64,000 nt of DNA from NCBI RefSeq assembly GCF_037975245.1, contig NC_092570.1, positions 10,193,501 to 10,257,500 on the forward strand, given 5' to 3'. The stretch is from Apostichopus japonicus (lineage: Eukaryota > Echinodermata > Holothuroidea > Aspidochirotida > Stichopodidae). The notes under the pieces were generated by a model, which did no database searches, was not told the origin of the DNA, and saw nothing but the letters and a program-made list of their open reading frames with translations. Of the stretch, positions 18,820 to 30,904 are shown piece by piece; position 1 is the first letter of the stretch, and every line of letters starts with the position of its first letter. A program made the position numbers and the translations under genes.

Positions 18820-19941
18820 GTCCAAAACAAAATTGGCATATTTGGCATGTGTTTCGGGCCCCGTGCGCCATGGAAAATAGGGATTTGACCCAAACTAAGT
18901 CCTGACCCAAATTTCGTATGTACCAGCTAGACGTTCACGAAGTTTGAGTACCATACCGTGGGGGGCTTGGGACTGGGGGCCTTGAACTTTTGCAACGCCT
19001 CACGGAGCTAACACAAAGTCAATGGGAGCTGTTTCATTTTTTTTCTAAGTCCAAAACAGAATTGGCATATTTGGCATGTGTTTCGGGCCCCGTGCGCCAT
19101 GGAAAATAGGGATTTGACCCAAACTAAATCCTGACCCAAATTTCGTATGTACCAGCTAGACGTTCACGAAGTTTGAGTACCATACCGTGGGGGGCTTGGG
19201 ACTGGGGGCTATGAACATTTGCAACGCCTCACGGAGCTAACACAAAGTCAATGGGAGCTGTTTCATTTTTTTTCTAAGTCCAAAACAGAATTGGCATATT
19301 TGGCATGTGTTTCGGGCCCCGTGCGCCATGGAAAATAGGGATTTGACCCAAACTAAATCCTGACCCAAATTTCGTATGTACCAGCTAGACGTTCACGAAG
19401 TTTGAGTACCATACCGTGGGGGGGCTTGGGACTGGGGGCTATGAACATTTGCAACGCCTCACGGAGCTAACACAAAGTCAATGGGAGCTGTTCATTTTTT
19501 TTCTGTCCAAAACAGAATTGGCATATTTGGCATGTGTTTCGGGCCCCGTGCGCCATGGAAAATAGGGATTTGACCCAAACTAAGTCCTGACCCAAATTTC
19601 GTATGTACCAGCTAGACGTTCACGAAGTTTGAGTACCATACCGTGGGGGGCTTGGGACTGGGGGCTATGAACATTTGCAACGCCTCACGGAGCTAACACA
19701 AAGTCAATGGGAGCTGTTTCATTTTTTTCTAAGTCCAAAACAGAATTGGCATATTTGGCATGTGTTTCGGGCCCCGTGCGCCATGGAAAATAGGGATTTG
19801 ACCCAAACTAAGTCCTGACCCAAATTTCGTATGTACCAGCTAGACGTTCACGAAGTTTGAGTACCATACCGTGGGGGGCTTGGGAATGGGGGCTATGAAC
19901 ATTTGCAACGCCTCACGGAGCTAACACAAAGTCAATGGGAA
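18820..19941 (-). repeat. Same 229-bp satellite in inverted orientation, about five copies
   Basis: Reverse complement of the 14990-17110 unit (GTCCAAAACAGAATTGGCAT, CGGGCCCCGTGCGCCATGG, GCAACGCCTCACGGAGC). Several copies share a variant CTATGAACATTTGC where the left array usually has the complement of TTCAAGG. The two arrays form arms of a ~5-kb inverted repeat. Confidence 0.95.
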
Positions 19942-21149
19942 TTTTTTAATGATACTATAACGCACTGCACAGATCTCGGACTTAGTTTATTTTGCAGAGA
20001 TTTAACCCTCGTGAGCGCTATAACCCCCTCTCAGATATTTTGACGTCATTACAAAGAGAATGCAATAATATAAGTACAATTTTGCGTGTTATGACAGAGA
20101 CTAGCGAAAGGACAGTAACCGTTGAAGCTTTTCTTTACAATTTAAATATGCCACGTTTAGTTAGGCCAATTCCGAACATGGTACATACTATTCGTTCAGG
20201 GTGTGTGTGTGGGGGGAGGGGGAGGGGGCTGGGGTGGGGGGGGGGCTGGGGTGAAATCTAAAATATCGTTCCCAAACTTGGAGCAACATTCGGCGTGGTC
20301 CTACACGCTTGAAAGTATATATGTACAGTAAGAGAAACAAACTGTAAGAAAATGATGAGATAGAAAGCAAAATCGTTCTCTGGCCCTAGATAAACGTATA
20401 TACACAAGCCCAGAAAAAATGTTCGCCCGTAAGCTATAGCAGAAATGTTTTTCTGAACTTTAACTTATATTGTTCCAAGAGAACAAGATATATCCGAAAA
20501 CTTTGCAACTGTAGTCTACCGCCAGGATCCCCATCAGGGACCCGGCGGCCGGGTTGTGGGAATGCATTCCAAACAACTGTTCCTCGTGTGTTTTTGTGCT
20601 TAACGGTAGTCCGTATAGGTCCCAAATTATAGCACGCTAGACGTTTTCAAAAATTACTATCCTGGAGGTTTTTACTCTCCAAATTGTTCTCAGATATTTT
20701 TAAAGAAAACATAAGATGACTGAATGTCTCGGTGAGGAAAATTTCCTCGAAGGTTGTAATAAAAACAGTTTAAGAATTTGACCAAAGCTATGCATCGTAA
20801 CCATATCTGAATATCTAGCATATTTGGGGCCAATACAGCATACGACGACGAGAACCAGAAACCTAAGCAAATGGCAACTGATTCCGGGGCCAATTCAATT
20901 GCTCCCTGGATCCCAACCAATTGTGGCGTACGTACGTAGCCAGAACGAGGGACGCGTGGTGACAGTGTGCCCTTCTGGGCACGAAGAGGACACGGCAAAA
21001 TAAATTAAACCCAAGTAAAGTCATATTGGCCTACACGTTGGCGATATTGATCATTCACTGTTCCTTTACAGATTCACTGGATCAAGCAATACATTCTATT
21101 AATTTCATACGTTGAAAACTGGAAAACAGGAAAGCAAGTTTTAGGTGCA
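19942..21149. other. Unassigned intergenic sequence
   Basis: No gene or recognisable element. A G-rich block at 20198-20253 (GGGGGGAGGGGGAGGGGG and similar) could form quadruplexes. The 102-residue frame at 20690-20998 (minus) has no recognisable motif. Confidence 0.4.
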
Positions 21150-21440
21150 TCACTGTTCCTGGCATGGATCCCAATAAAGTATCTGGACGTCTGTCGAAAT
21201 TCCTTACAACTTTGTTGACCTAAAAACGAGCCAATCCAAGTGAGAACGTCAGTTTATCGCAACAATTTATTATTACAAATCGTGTTACCTTTGAAATAGG
21301 CCTATTGCTTCAACGTTTCCTACCTATTGCTTAAAATAAGCCTTAACATGTCACAATAAGAAGAAAGCAATTTTTTTGCCAGAAGTATCTTGATCACGGA
21401 AAAAAACTTTTACCACATTCTGGGAAATAAAACCGAGGGA
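21150..21440 (+). repeat. Left arm of an 8-kb spaced inverted repeat
   Basis: Blocks ACTGTTCCTGGCATGGATCC-CAATAAAG, CTGGACGTCTGTCG, ATTCCTTACAACTTTGTTG, CCAATCCAAGTGAGAACGTC and GGGAAGTGAAATAAAG recur in reverse complement, in the same order, at 29460 down to 29180. Either two opposed copies of one repeat or the long termini of a composite element. Confidence 0.65.
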
Positions 21441-21621
21441 AGTGAAATAAAGCGAAAAAGTGTTACTTCAAACAACAATTCGAGACTGAATATGCGGACT
21501 GCAGTAACTAGCCTATAGCAACGTTGCAAACTTGGCTTGTCAATTTTTTGCATAACAACTGCCTTTACACTAGTGTTGCTATAGGGCCCGCACAGTGGGG
21601 GTAGGGGGGGGGGGGTTAAAA

Positions 21622-22557
21622 ACTGCAGTTTAGTAGTAGTAGTAAGTTGAGTCTCGTCTATCCGACATGCTCAGTGATTAACCTCCGCCACGTATCACGA
21701 TCTTGCGCAAGGACTTTATTGCTTCTTCGAAATTGTTAATATTAATGTCCTTGAATTGCGACTTTATTTTTCCAAGCAATGTAGTCACGGGCCTTCCAAC
21801 TGGTTTATCAGTATGTCTCAGTGCCTCTCTTAAAGCAACCTTTGCTGGAGCGTCCTCTTAGAGTCTTGCTACATGACCGAAAAATCTCAATCTTCTATGT
21901 GCGACTATCGATGAACAAGGTGTTTGGTTGGTTTCGTTGTAAAGCTCATCATTTGATAACCAATTGTTATTGGTCCATCTAATGTTGAGAATATTTCGAA
22001 GTAGTCTCCTTTGAAAAGTGTCAATTTTGCGATCAAGATCCTTCGTTGTGCCCCACAGTTCGCAATTGTACAAAAAAATACTCTTTTAATAAAGTCTCAA
22101 AAAATCCTAAGCTTAATGTTCCGGCTGATGTTTTTGCTTTTAAAATGCTTCACAGTGTGTTGAAAGCACCGTTGGTTATACCAATTCTTCTGTTAATGTC
22201 TTCTTCGGTTCCCAGCAAGCTTCCAACATATTTACACTTCTTCCAACTGTCATTTCCTTTTCTTGTGATTGTAAATTTCTCAGTTTTTGTGCAATTGATT
22301 TTCAGATTTCTTACTGCCAGTTTGTCAGAGACTCGTTTTTCGATGTCCTGCAGTATATGCTGACCAGTTGATGCCCAAGAGATATCATCAGCGTATTGTT
22401 GGTCTACTGTGAAAAAAGAATTAGTGGTGGTAGTGCTGTAATCATGATCAACTAACTGCGATGGCAGGATAACTGCATCGATATCATTATCATCTAAATT
22501 TCAAAGAGTTGGCTAGATAAGTTATAAAAAATAGTGCACTTGCACTATCTCCTTGTG
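21622..22557 (-). mobile_element. LINE fragment, reverse transcriptase with YADD, C-terminal part
   Basis: Minus-strand conceptual frames give, in order, PQGDSASALFFITYLANSL, a linker, QQYADDISWASTGQHILQD, KKCKYVGSLLGTEEDINRR, YNCELWGTTKDLDRKID and RRLRFFGHVARL. PQGDS and YADD are reverse transcriptase palm motifs, and the RLRFFGHVARL tail is common in RTE-like non-LTR elements. In-frame stops and shifts show it is dead. The tail is a TACTAC-type repeat near 21622-21640. Clade assignment is tentative. Confidence 0.82.
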
Positions 22558-22558
22558 G

Positions 22559-22616
22559 TTTAGATATAGGAAATAATATCAAATATTGGTTTAGATATAG
22601 GAAATAATATCAAATT
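22559..22616. repeat. 27-32 bp direct duplication
   Basis: TTTAGATATAGGAAATAATA followed by TCAAAT occurs twice in a row at the 5' side of the LINE fragment. Confidence 0.85.
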
Positions 22617-24899
22617 TCAATAGTGTGTATTTCAAGTCATATTGGTGGCGTTTGGAGATATTTCGTGTCAGAGCCGTATATAGAGAGAGTTTGGCCAACC
22701 ATGTAACCGATTTGGATTGGTCGAGAGGGAAAACGCCCACACAGGGTGGTAAAATAGGTCCACTTGAAAACTTTATAGCAGGCGACACGCATACTCACAG
22801 TGTATAGACTATCGTTTGTGTACACGACAAAAGTACGAAATTATGAAAGAAATGGTGCTGGGGATGCTGCAATCGGTCAGAACATGGATATTGTTGTTTG
22901 ATTATCCGACTGACCATAAAAGAAGAGGAATTTTTTGGAAGTAGAAAGAACAAGATGGAGATCTAATGAAAAAAAGTCTGTGTAGCCTAGGCCCATACTA
23001 GCCATAGGCCCTAGTGTAATACGAGTAATGTACAAGCAATGCGAGAATTTTACGTTCAGACTGGTTTCTGTAATTACATGCATGGCTATTCTCTCTCGTT
23101 TTACGATCCACAAATTCGATTTCATTATACCAGCTCTCCTAATCAAAGGCATGGCAGTTTCAGTCGCACATATAGTTATCCTAATTCCTAGTTATTGTAT
23201 GCCTAGGCTATGCCTAGCCTAAAAAAGTATCACTTTTAGTTTAATGTAAAAGGGTGGGCTAGCCTCTAGGCATCACGTAAAGCCCTAATCCTTAGTTAAG
23301 CCCGAAGCATAAGTTAAGCCTGGGCTTAGTTAGACCTGGACCATTCTTGCTATTACTACAACTGTTATAGCACATTACATAATATGGCACAGTATAAGGC
23401 CCAATTAAACTAGGTCTAAGGAAAACAAAGTAACCTAGGCCTAAACTAGTTAGGCTAGGTCTATACTCATTGGCAACTTGTGGGTTGTGTACACATACAG
23501 GCCTAATTATATAGACCCTTTTAGTATGCCATAAACAAGTGCCCAAATGGTTAAATGATCTTGGTTTGTGTTGTCAGCATTGGCCTAGCCTTTTTAGGCT
23601 AACATGAATTCAGCCTATTTTTTTCTTCTTCAAAAGTATAGCCTAAGCCTTGGTTTAATTTGGATGCAGTCAACTATCATTTATCAAAGTTGCATCAGTA
23701 CCTCCTTATTCCCTTAATTGACACCCACATTGACGATTGAAGTTAAAAAATATCTTTTTAAATTATCTTTAGACAGTAAATTTGAACTCCCTGAATTTCA
23801 GGACTTTTTTTACAAATCAAAGGTGACATGTGCTCTGAAGAAAAACTCCTAACATAAAAAGCCACAGTTAGCAGACTGATAATGACAAACCTGGTGAGTG
23901 ACTACTAGACTGAAATCCAGTTCCTGCAACCACAGCAATAAAGTCTTTGTTTTAATCAATGCACTTGTGTGTTTGAAACTTTCAAATGGACACTCAATGG
24001 CAGTTGGTTAAGATATAAGGTTTTACCTTCATCATGGAGAGTTGAAGGGAATCTGCCTCATCATCTGAATAATGGACTCAAGGATAGCAACAAATCATGA
24101 TTGGATAATGATTTTGAGCAAGTAAATATCTGGCAATTTGAAAGTTTGTATTATTTTTTTACATATTATTTAAGCTGTTTAGCTCACACACAAGCAAAAT
24201 GATCAAGTGACAACAACCGATACAGTATATTTAAGACTTGCCCTAAACCGCATGCCGTGCTCTGAAAAAGTTTACTTTCCGTTGCTTGCAAGTGAAGTTT
24301 TTTTTGTGTCGCTACAAAATGCAGACAGTAATGAAACCTGATACCTTGTTATCTTTTATCTAGACCTGAGATGTCCACGCTGCTATGTGCACTGTGTTGT
24401 GGATATTGACTGTGATGTTTGTATTGACTGTACACTAATGTCTATTTACAGATGGTGGCAAGCTGTATGTGTATTTTCTGGGATCAATGGTGGTGTCTAA
24501 CACTTCTGTTACACCACATTCGAAACTAGGTCAGATAACCGGCATGAGACGTTTCTTTGTGCGGGAGTCTCCACACCCTTTAAGGAGAAGTATTTATATC
24601 CCATTAATAGAGAAAGAATTATGTTTCAATTGGTAGCATGCAACTTAAAATTTTGCAAACATTAGATACAATCAAACAATAACAAGGTTCATTTACAAGG
24701 TAATCTACTGCCCTTTATTTCACATTAGTCTGTCACATCAGAAGGTCACAGCTTTCAATAATTATACAAACAAATTCCCTTGATGGGTGCTTCGTTAGAT
24801 TCCTGCAATTTTCAAGTTTATCAATGTAATAAGTTCTGAATGTGGCAATGTGGAGAAGCTTTGGGATAATCTGTGGATAAGACTGCCAGACTATCAACA
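22617..24899. other. Unassigned intergenic sequence, AGGCCTAG-rich
   Basis: 22661-22699 is one arm of a small inverted repeat (see 27345-27382). 23190-23660 is rich in CTAGGCCTA-type strings, a base composition feature rather than a gene. Short frames here have no recognisable motif. Confidence 0.4.
22661..22699 (+). repeat. Arm of inverted repeat with partner at 27345-27382
   Basis: AGAGCCGTATATAGAGAGAG followed by TTTGGCCAAC recurs as its reverse complement at 27345-27375. The two arms are 4.6 kb apart. Confidence 0.8.
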
Positions 24900-25285
24900 A
24901 GATTCCACATCCATGCAACTCCAACTGTTTCCTTCACCTCCTTGCAGATGTACCACATGTCCAAAAAAAAGTCAGCATTGGTTAATGTAATTAAAATCTG
25001 GCTTCCTCCTGAGCTGGCAAATACACATGAATTGTCAAGTACAGAGGTCAGTGTGAAACTACTGAAAGATCTTCTCAGCTTTCAAGAAAACAAAGACTTG
25101 AAGCCAAATTGACAGAGGCCACACTGATACCATTCCACTCTCATAAGATGAAGGTATCACACACACTTCATTTTGCTTCTGCGATGCAGTGCCTGGTAGA
25201 CTGTGAGGGTCACCCAATGGGTGTTTTAACAACTGCCTGGTTTATAGAGCTCTGCAACAGATAATTCATCCTAATGTCTAGTCGT
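24900..25285 (+). pseudogene. P-element/THAP9-like transposase remnant
   Basis: Plus-strand frames give ADVPHVQKKV (24944-24973; compare the DVPHLxK motif of P-element transposases), then STEVSVKLLKDLLSFQENKD, then after a -1 shift near 25108 KLTEATLIPFHSHKMKV, then SHTLHFASAMQCLVD. That order (LLxxLLxFQE, KLTxxHLxPxxFxKMKV) resembles the middle of P-type transposases. Frameshifts and stops make it a decayed copy. By-eye family match only. Confidence 0.5.
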
Positions 25286-26044
25286 CATCCTGTCATGGCC
25301 TTGAGCAAGTTGAACCCAGTTCAACACAAAGCAGCTATTGAATTCTTGTCTAGGTACTGTCAAATCCACATCACCATCATTGCTGGTTCCAGCTACGCTG
25401 ACCATGATAAAAGAGTACAATGAGGGTTTTTTAATTCACCCAACAGAGCTTGCATTCCAGTACCTTTGGGCAGCTGAAAAGATATTCAGAAATTGTTATA
25501 TATGAGTGTGTTTGTATGCATGCATATGTGTGATTTTCTTGCTTTACAGAACAGCTCCATTTTGATAAGCTATGTAACGTGGAAACCTGCCAATCATATG
25601 TTTGAAATAGGACAGGCTAAAACGATTCTTAAATGAAAAGCTTAACGACTTCTTGCATTTTTATACATCACTGTTCAGGTAAGGCCAGTAAGGGCAGTAT
25701 GAAGAATAAGTAACAATTAATAATTATCATTATGGCCATTTGCTGTCTGCATAATAACAAACTGAATGATGTCATCAGCCCTGTGCTCAGTTGACAACAC
25801 TGACAAGTAGGCACACTATGTCAGTGTGATCCATGAAACCTTATTAAGGACATGACCGTATAGTATATATGTTACAACATACACCAGTATTCAGTTGTTG
25901 CAGGTTTTTTTTTTCTCGACAGACCATTCAATCTGTTGCACCTACTATAGCCTAGTATATACTACATTCCTGAGAAATTAACACCACAATATCAGTCTTA
26001 GGTTTGCCCACAGACTCCCAACTATTGCTAACTCCTACACTCAA
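25286..26044. other. Unassigned intergenic sequence
   Basis: May include further remains of the transposase (SRHPVMALSKLNP near 25278-25318). I see nothing else. Confidence 0.35.
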
Positions 26045-26385
26045 GTATATAGTTTAGTTTAGTAGAAAAAAAGACCAGGAGAGACATTCAAGTCCCCATT
26101 AAGGACCCTAAGGCTATATGAGAGGAATAAAACCGAGGACATCAAATGTCATACCCAATTACAATGCTTAATGTACTCATCCAAAGTATTCTTAAACCCA
26201 TTCACACTACTTGCAATTCAACCTTCTCAGGCAAACCATTCCATCCATTCACAACCCTTGTATAAGTTGTATTAGACTTTAGAGAAAAAGTTATACCGAA
26301 TATTAATCCTACTATGTAACTTCTGGAGTTTAATACAATGACCTCTGGTACAACTACTTTTTGGCAAACCTGAAAAGATCAGTGA
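26045..26385 (-). mobile_element. Decayed LINE ORF2 C-terminus
   Basis: Minus-strand frames give CTRGHCIKLQKLHSRINIRY, then NFFSKV, then (with shifts) EWMEWFA and SVNGFKNTLDEYI. This is the RGHxxKLxK ... FFSxRV ... WNxLP ... SVNxFKxxLDxY ending found in many non-LTR elements. There are several stops. Confidence 0.65.
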
Positions 26386-27344
26386 AGCATAAATTGTCAT
26401 TTTATGTGTAGGCCTACTTTATTTAATTGAAGGATCTATTAATGTAGGCCTGATGCTATAGTTGTGCGTCTGTAATCTAGCCTAGCCAGGACTGTGATGT
26501 GTGCTTTTCGTTTGTATGACTAAAGTAGGACTAGTAGGATGGTGACTTCGAAGTTCGGCCACTTAAGACTTAAAACACCCCAAAACTAAATCTTCTGGTA
26601 TAAATCATTTGAAAATATACTTCATATGGTGGGAGAATTTTGTTATAGTACGATACACGGCCAAACTTTCTTTCCTGCAAACTGTTTTCACGTTGTTTTC
26701 CAAGAAGATTCTTCGTGATTGTGGAACTGGTATTTCTTGCTAGAGTATTGTCAAGTTCGGACACGCAACCCACAGTGTGGCGCTGGTGATAAAATTGGTG
26801 GCGCAGTTGCTTTTTCAGTAATTATAACAGACTTCATAGATCTTCGTCATTTTATTGACAAATATGTAAGTAATTTCTTGCACACGGGTCATTTTGGAGA
26901 GAAAATAACTGTAGCTTCGTACTTTTTGGTGAAATTTGACTCTTCCTGTAGGTTTTCATGGTGAAAATCGTGTATTTCTTAGGGTGCCCGAACTTCGCAG
27001 TATGCCGAACTTCGCAATACTGACTATACTAGTAGTAGTATGAGGCGTAAAATAAAACAAGTGTACTGACAGGTTTTCAGCTAGTTTTCTATGCATTTCA
27101 GGTGTGAAGATAAACGTAAATGTCATTAACTAACGCATACTCTAATTCATTACCTGATATCCATTTTGTTCCTCGTATGCCTGTCAAAATCTGACATTCT
27201 GAGTCGCTTCGTTTGTTCGCAACGAGCACAGTGTGCAAAGCTGCTATATATTGTGTGTGGTGTTTTTCGTGTTTCGCGCAACTGGTAACGACAACTGGAC
27301 TGATTTTGATGCCCATGGTTTGCGTGTGACGTCACAAATCGCCA
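26386..27344. other. Unassigned intergenic sequence
   Basis: GCCGAACTTCGCA-type words occur at 26550-26560 and, inverted, twice at 26989-27018. They could be mirrored ends of a ~0.45-kb element, but no target duplication is convincing. Confidence 0.35.
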
Positions 27345-27382
27345 GTTGGCCAAACTCTCTCTATATACGGCTCTGTTTCGTG
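27345..27382 (-). repeat. Arm of inverted repeat with partner at 22661-22699
   Basis: GTTGGCCAAACTCTCTCTAT followed by ATACGGCTCTG is the reverse complement of the left arm. It is followed by degenerate ~100-bp units with CGTGTTCTCTCATAGCGAC, CTTGTTCTCGCTTACAGCGA and CGTGTTATCTCGCATAGCGC (to about 27600). Confidence 0.75.
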
Positions 27383-27600
27383 TTCTCTCATAGCGACTTT
27401 AAACCACTTATTAGACACATTACAGGAGTCCAAATGAGAGTTTATGAGCAAAGCCTTTAGAAACTGCATCGTTTTTAGATATTTCTTGTTCTCGCTTACA
27501 GCGAGTTTAATAGCACAAAAAAAAAGGACTGAACGAGAGGGCTTCAATGGCCAGCTTTAGCATTTGAATATATTTCGTGTTATCTCGCATAGCGCCTTTC

Positions 27601-29179
27601 AAGGACAAATTTGTTAGAGAGACAAATTACCGAGTTCTCTGGAATATTCTAAGCCCTGCTAGGATCATATCGATTTCAGCTGCAGCGTTTGCAGATTTGT
27701 TTTTCCTCTTTACTTTCTTTTTCTCCTAAAGCAATTCTTAAACACTGACATATTTAATTAAACTAGGAATTCAATTTCAGTGGATTGTATTTCAAAGCTC
27801 CGTTGGGGAAACATGTGGCGAAGAAGCACCCATGAGGTCTAGATTTTGTTAGCCTATAATATTACCCATGCACCCATCCGTACCCCAAACCCCTCATCAA
27901 ACAAATTGAAAGTGTAGGCGTCAAATGATGCATTTTGAGGTAAACCGCGTGCAGCCATCTGAAAAAGTTAACTTTCTGTTTTTTGGGAAACATAAGGATG
28001 AGGGTTAGGGGGGGGGGGGCGGTGGGGTACCGATTCCCATAGCAGTGAAGCATTTTCTACAGACCGACAATGAGATGGGAGGTTTCCCCTCCCCTTGGCA
28101 CACGCCATTGCCTCGATACCGTAAGACTCTGGAACCGTGAATAAGTAGCCCTAAACGCGACGTTTTACTTTGTGTGAGGTTGAAAAAAGCTGGAGCCGGG
28201 AAGGGATGGGGGGGGGGGGAAGTTACCCCCCGTAGTAGTGGTCCAATTCTTTCCCGGCTGAATACCAAAACCCTCAACTGAATCGTTTTCCTCCAACGGA
28301 GGTAGGGTCATCTCCCTAATCCTGACATGCAACTTCGAGATCGGCCTAACTTTTTAACTTAATGGGAGTAACTTTGAGTTGCTACTGTAAAATCATGATT
28401 TTTTTTTACATAACTGCCTGGATGTGCTCGGTATGATCCCAATTAAGTCCCAATAAAAGGAACTGGACGTCTGTTGGGGTTCCAGTGGTGAGTATACATG
28501 TGGTGGTGGGGGTCCTCGAGTGCCCCCCCCCCGCCCCTCTCCTCCGAACAATCAAACAAACAAATCGAGCTATATATTATCCCAAAAGGAAACCCTTGAA
28601 ACCACCCAGTACTACATGGGACACCATCTATAAGTATTTGGATCATGGATGCTAGACATTTTCAAGGGGGAGGGGTCTGTCACACATTAGTTTCGGCCCT
28701 CCCCTTTTGCAAGATCAGCTCATCGAGAAATGCAATGAAACGTACTGCAACATGTTGAGCATTCTCCCGTGTATCATTAATGACTATTTAAGAGTCAGAC
28801 ACCTGTGTTGATGACTTATCATATAGGTTCCATCCCATGGGCGCAACTTTTTTTTTGTAGTGGTGAGGATAATATGTTATGTCGTACAACCGAGAGGTGT
28901 AAGCTGCTAAGGGAATGAACGCTGCGGTAAGCTGCATTAAATGCTATGGCGCTATCATTTCCATTACTTTAGCTACATTTGTATAGTACAACTTTAAATC
29001 TTGCAAAAATATAAAAACTACACGTGCGTGTCGTCCCTGTTTCGCCCCTTCAGTTTATGAGGGTACACTTCCCCTTCGCCCTCACCCACTGGCTACACCA
29101 CTGTCTTGCGCTACCCCCCCCCCCCCATAAAATATAAAAAATAATTAATTAACTAATTTATAAATAGTTACAAATACAT
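27601..29179. other. Unassigned intergenic sequence with homopolymer G/C tracts
   Basis: Long G or C runs occur near 28009-28019, 28210-28219, 28525-28533 and 29106-29116. A short block at 28440-28470 (GGAACTGGACGTCTGTTGGG) repeats part of the 21150/29460 inverted-repeat family. No gene visible. Confidence 0.4.
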
Positions 29180-29460
29180 AAATTAACTTTATTTCACTTC
29201 CCTTAGTTATTTTCCCCAGAATGTGGTACGCGTAGTTTTCTATGGGATATTTATTTTCTACTTACTGTGGCATTTTTTGGTTGATTTTCCGCAATACGAA
29301 AAATGAAGCAATATGCCTATTTCAAAGTCAAAATAATCCATCTTCAATAATCATATGTTGCTATAGACTGACGTTCTCACTTGGATTGGCGCCTCTTAGC
29401 CACAAGAAAGTTGTAAGGAATGTCGAGAGACGTCCAGTTCCGTTTATTGGGCGTCCGTAG
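29180..29460 (-). repeat. Right arm of the 8-kb spaced inverted repeat
   Basis: Reverse complement of 21150-21440: CTTTATTTCACTTCCC, GACGTTCTCACTTGGATTGG, AAGTTGTAAGGAATGTCGAG, GACGTCCAGTTCCG. Confidence 0.65.
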
Positions 29461-30699
29461 AGGGATAGGGAGGTGTGAGGGGGGGGGGGGTCGTTTCGCC
29501 TTAGATCCCCCAACGGAATTTTCAATTAAATTCCAATGCAATTGAATTCTTCTCTCCAATATATTTTTGTGTTTATATTGACACATCTGAAAAATTAACA
29601 TTTCACAGCTAAGGCCCCAAGGACCCCACCAGGAAACGTCCTGAAAACGTCAGAACGGAGCTCACTTGTTGCAAAGTTTCCGAAATTTTAATAAGCCAAA
29701 AGTTGTTTAGTTACTACAATTATGCAGATGTACCGGCATTACCCACATGGTGATGAATCGGACGTAACTTGGTCGCAGCAATCCAGCGTTTTCAAACCGT
29801 TACGGTAAGCAATCAACCAGACAGCAAAACTGCGGGGCGGTTTCGATGCATGCTACATGAATAATCTGATATGAATGTGACAAATTAGGCTGTAGGGTAT
29901 ATCCAAAATGAACAAAATACTTCAATCTAAGTAGTACAGCAAAAAGCATTGAGATATGACAAACAATATTCAAATTGGCAGCTGATATGACAGAGCCGTA
30001 CATTAAGCAGGCCCCGGGCGATTTCCCAAAAATTTCGTGTCTGGTTTGCCTCTAAAACATCTAACTATGCGACAGTTAAATTTCGTTGACCGCGCTTGGT
30101 CATTACCCCAACGTTACTACATCCAAGCCTGAAGTTTTTATTTGGCACTGAATCTCGAAAATTGCGAAATTTGACGGAAAACTTCAACAACGGAAGCAAA
30201 GATATAATACCGATAATTCACAATGATATCTTACATTCCAATAGCAACGTTGTTTGTATACCAACAGTATAATCTCATTACACACCTTTGTGCACAGGCA
30301 TGTATGCAGTGACGTACATGGCAACTCCAAAAGTTAACGACAAGAGATTTGTTCGAGATTTTTTATTCTTATCTACGGATGCCCTTAAAATAATTTCCAA
30401 TCGCCAACAGCCCCACTTATTCTTATTAGGCGAAACACACATGTTACTCTAATAGGCTGGTCGGTGGGAGATACGGTAGATAATAAAAACACACTGCTTG
30501 CAATGGTTGAGTGTACGTCAGACATTGCACTTGCAAATGCAAAGAATAATTTGAAAGTTTAAGAAACTAACATAAAGCTGGTTATTGCAATGTGAGCGTT
30601 GAATTTTTCTTCTGCCGATCCCCATGAGCTGATATATTGTAATAAATGAACAAAACCAAGAAACAAAAGAGATGTACAGTTAATCCAAGCTTCCGTACA
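29461..30699. other. Unassigned intergenic sequence
   Basis: A G run at 29480-29490, then unique-looking AT-rich sequence. Nothing recognised. Confidence 0.35.
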
Positions 30700-30895
30700 A
30701 GGTTCCACAGTTTTACCCCTGCATGCCAGTGCATGGTGACCCCGAATGATCTTTGAACTCCCCCCCCCAAAAAAAAAAACGGGCTTCTTTTACTCAATGG
30801 GGTACTCCTACACGTTAAATATAAAAATTGATGCAAGCTTCCCTTTTTGCTTCTTGAGATATCGTGTTTACAAGTAAGGGGTACCACACACACGC
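30700..30895 (+). repeat. TGACCT-family repeat copy directly 5' of the truncated LINE
   Basis: GTGACCCCGAATGATCTTTG, GGGCTTCTTTTACTCAATGG and CGTGTTTACAAGTAAGGGG follow the motif order of the other copies (compare 11770-11890). It ends in a short CACACACGCA tract where the LINE begins. Confidence 0.6.
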
Positions 30896-30904
30896 ACTCA
30901 TCCG

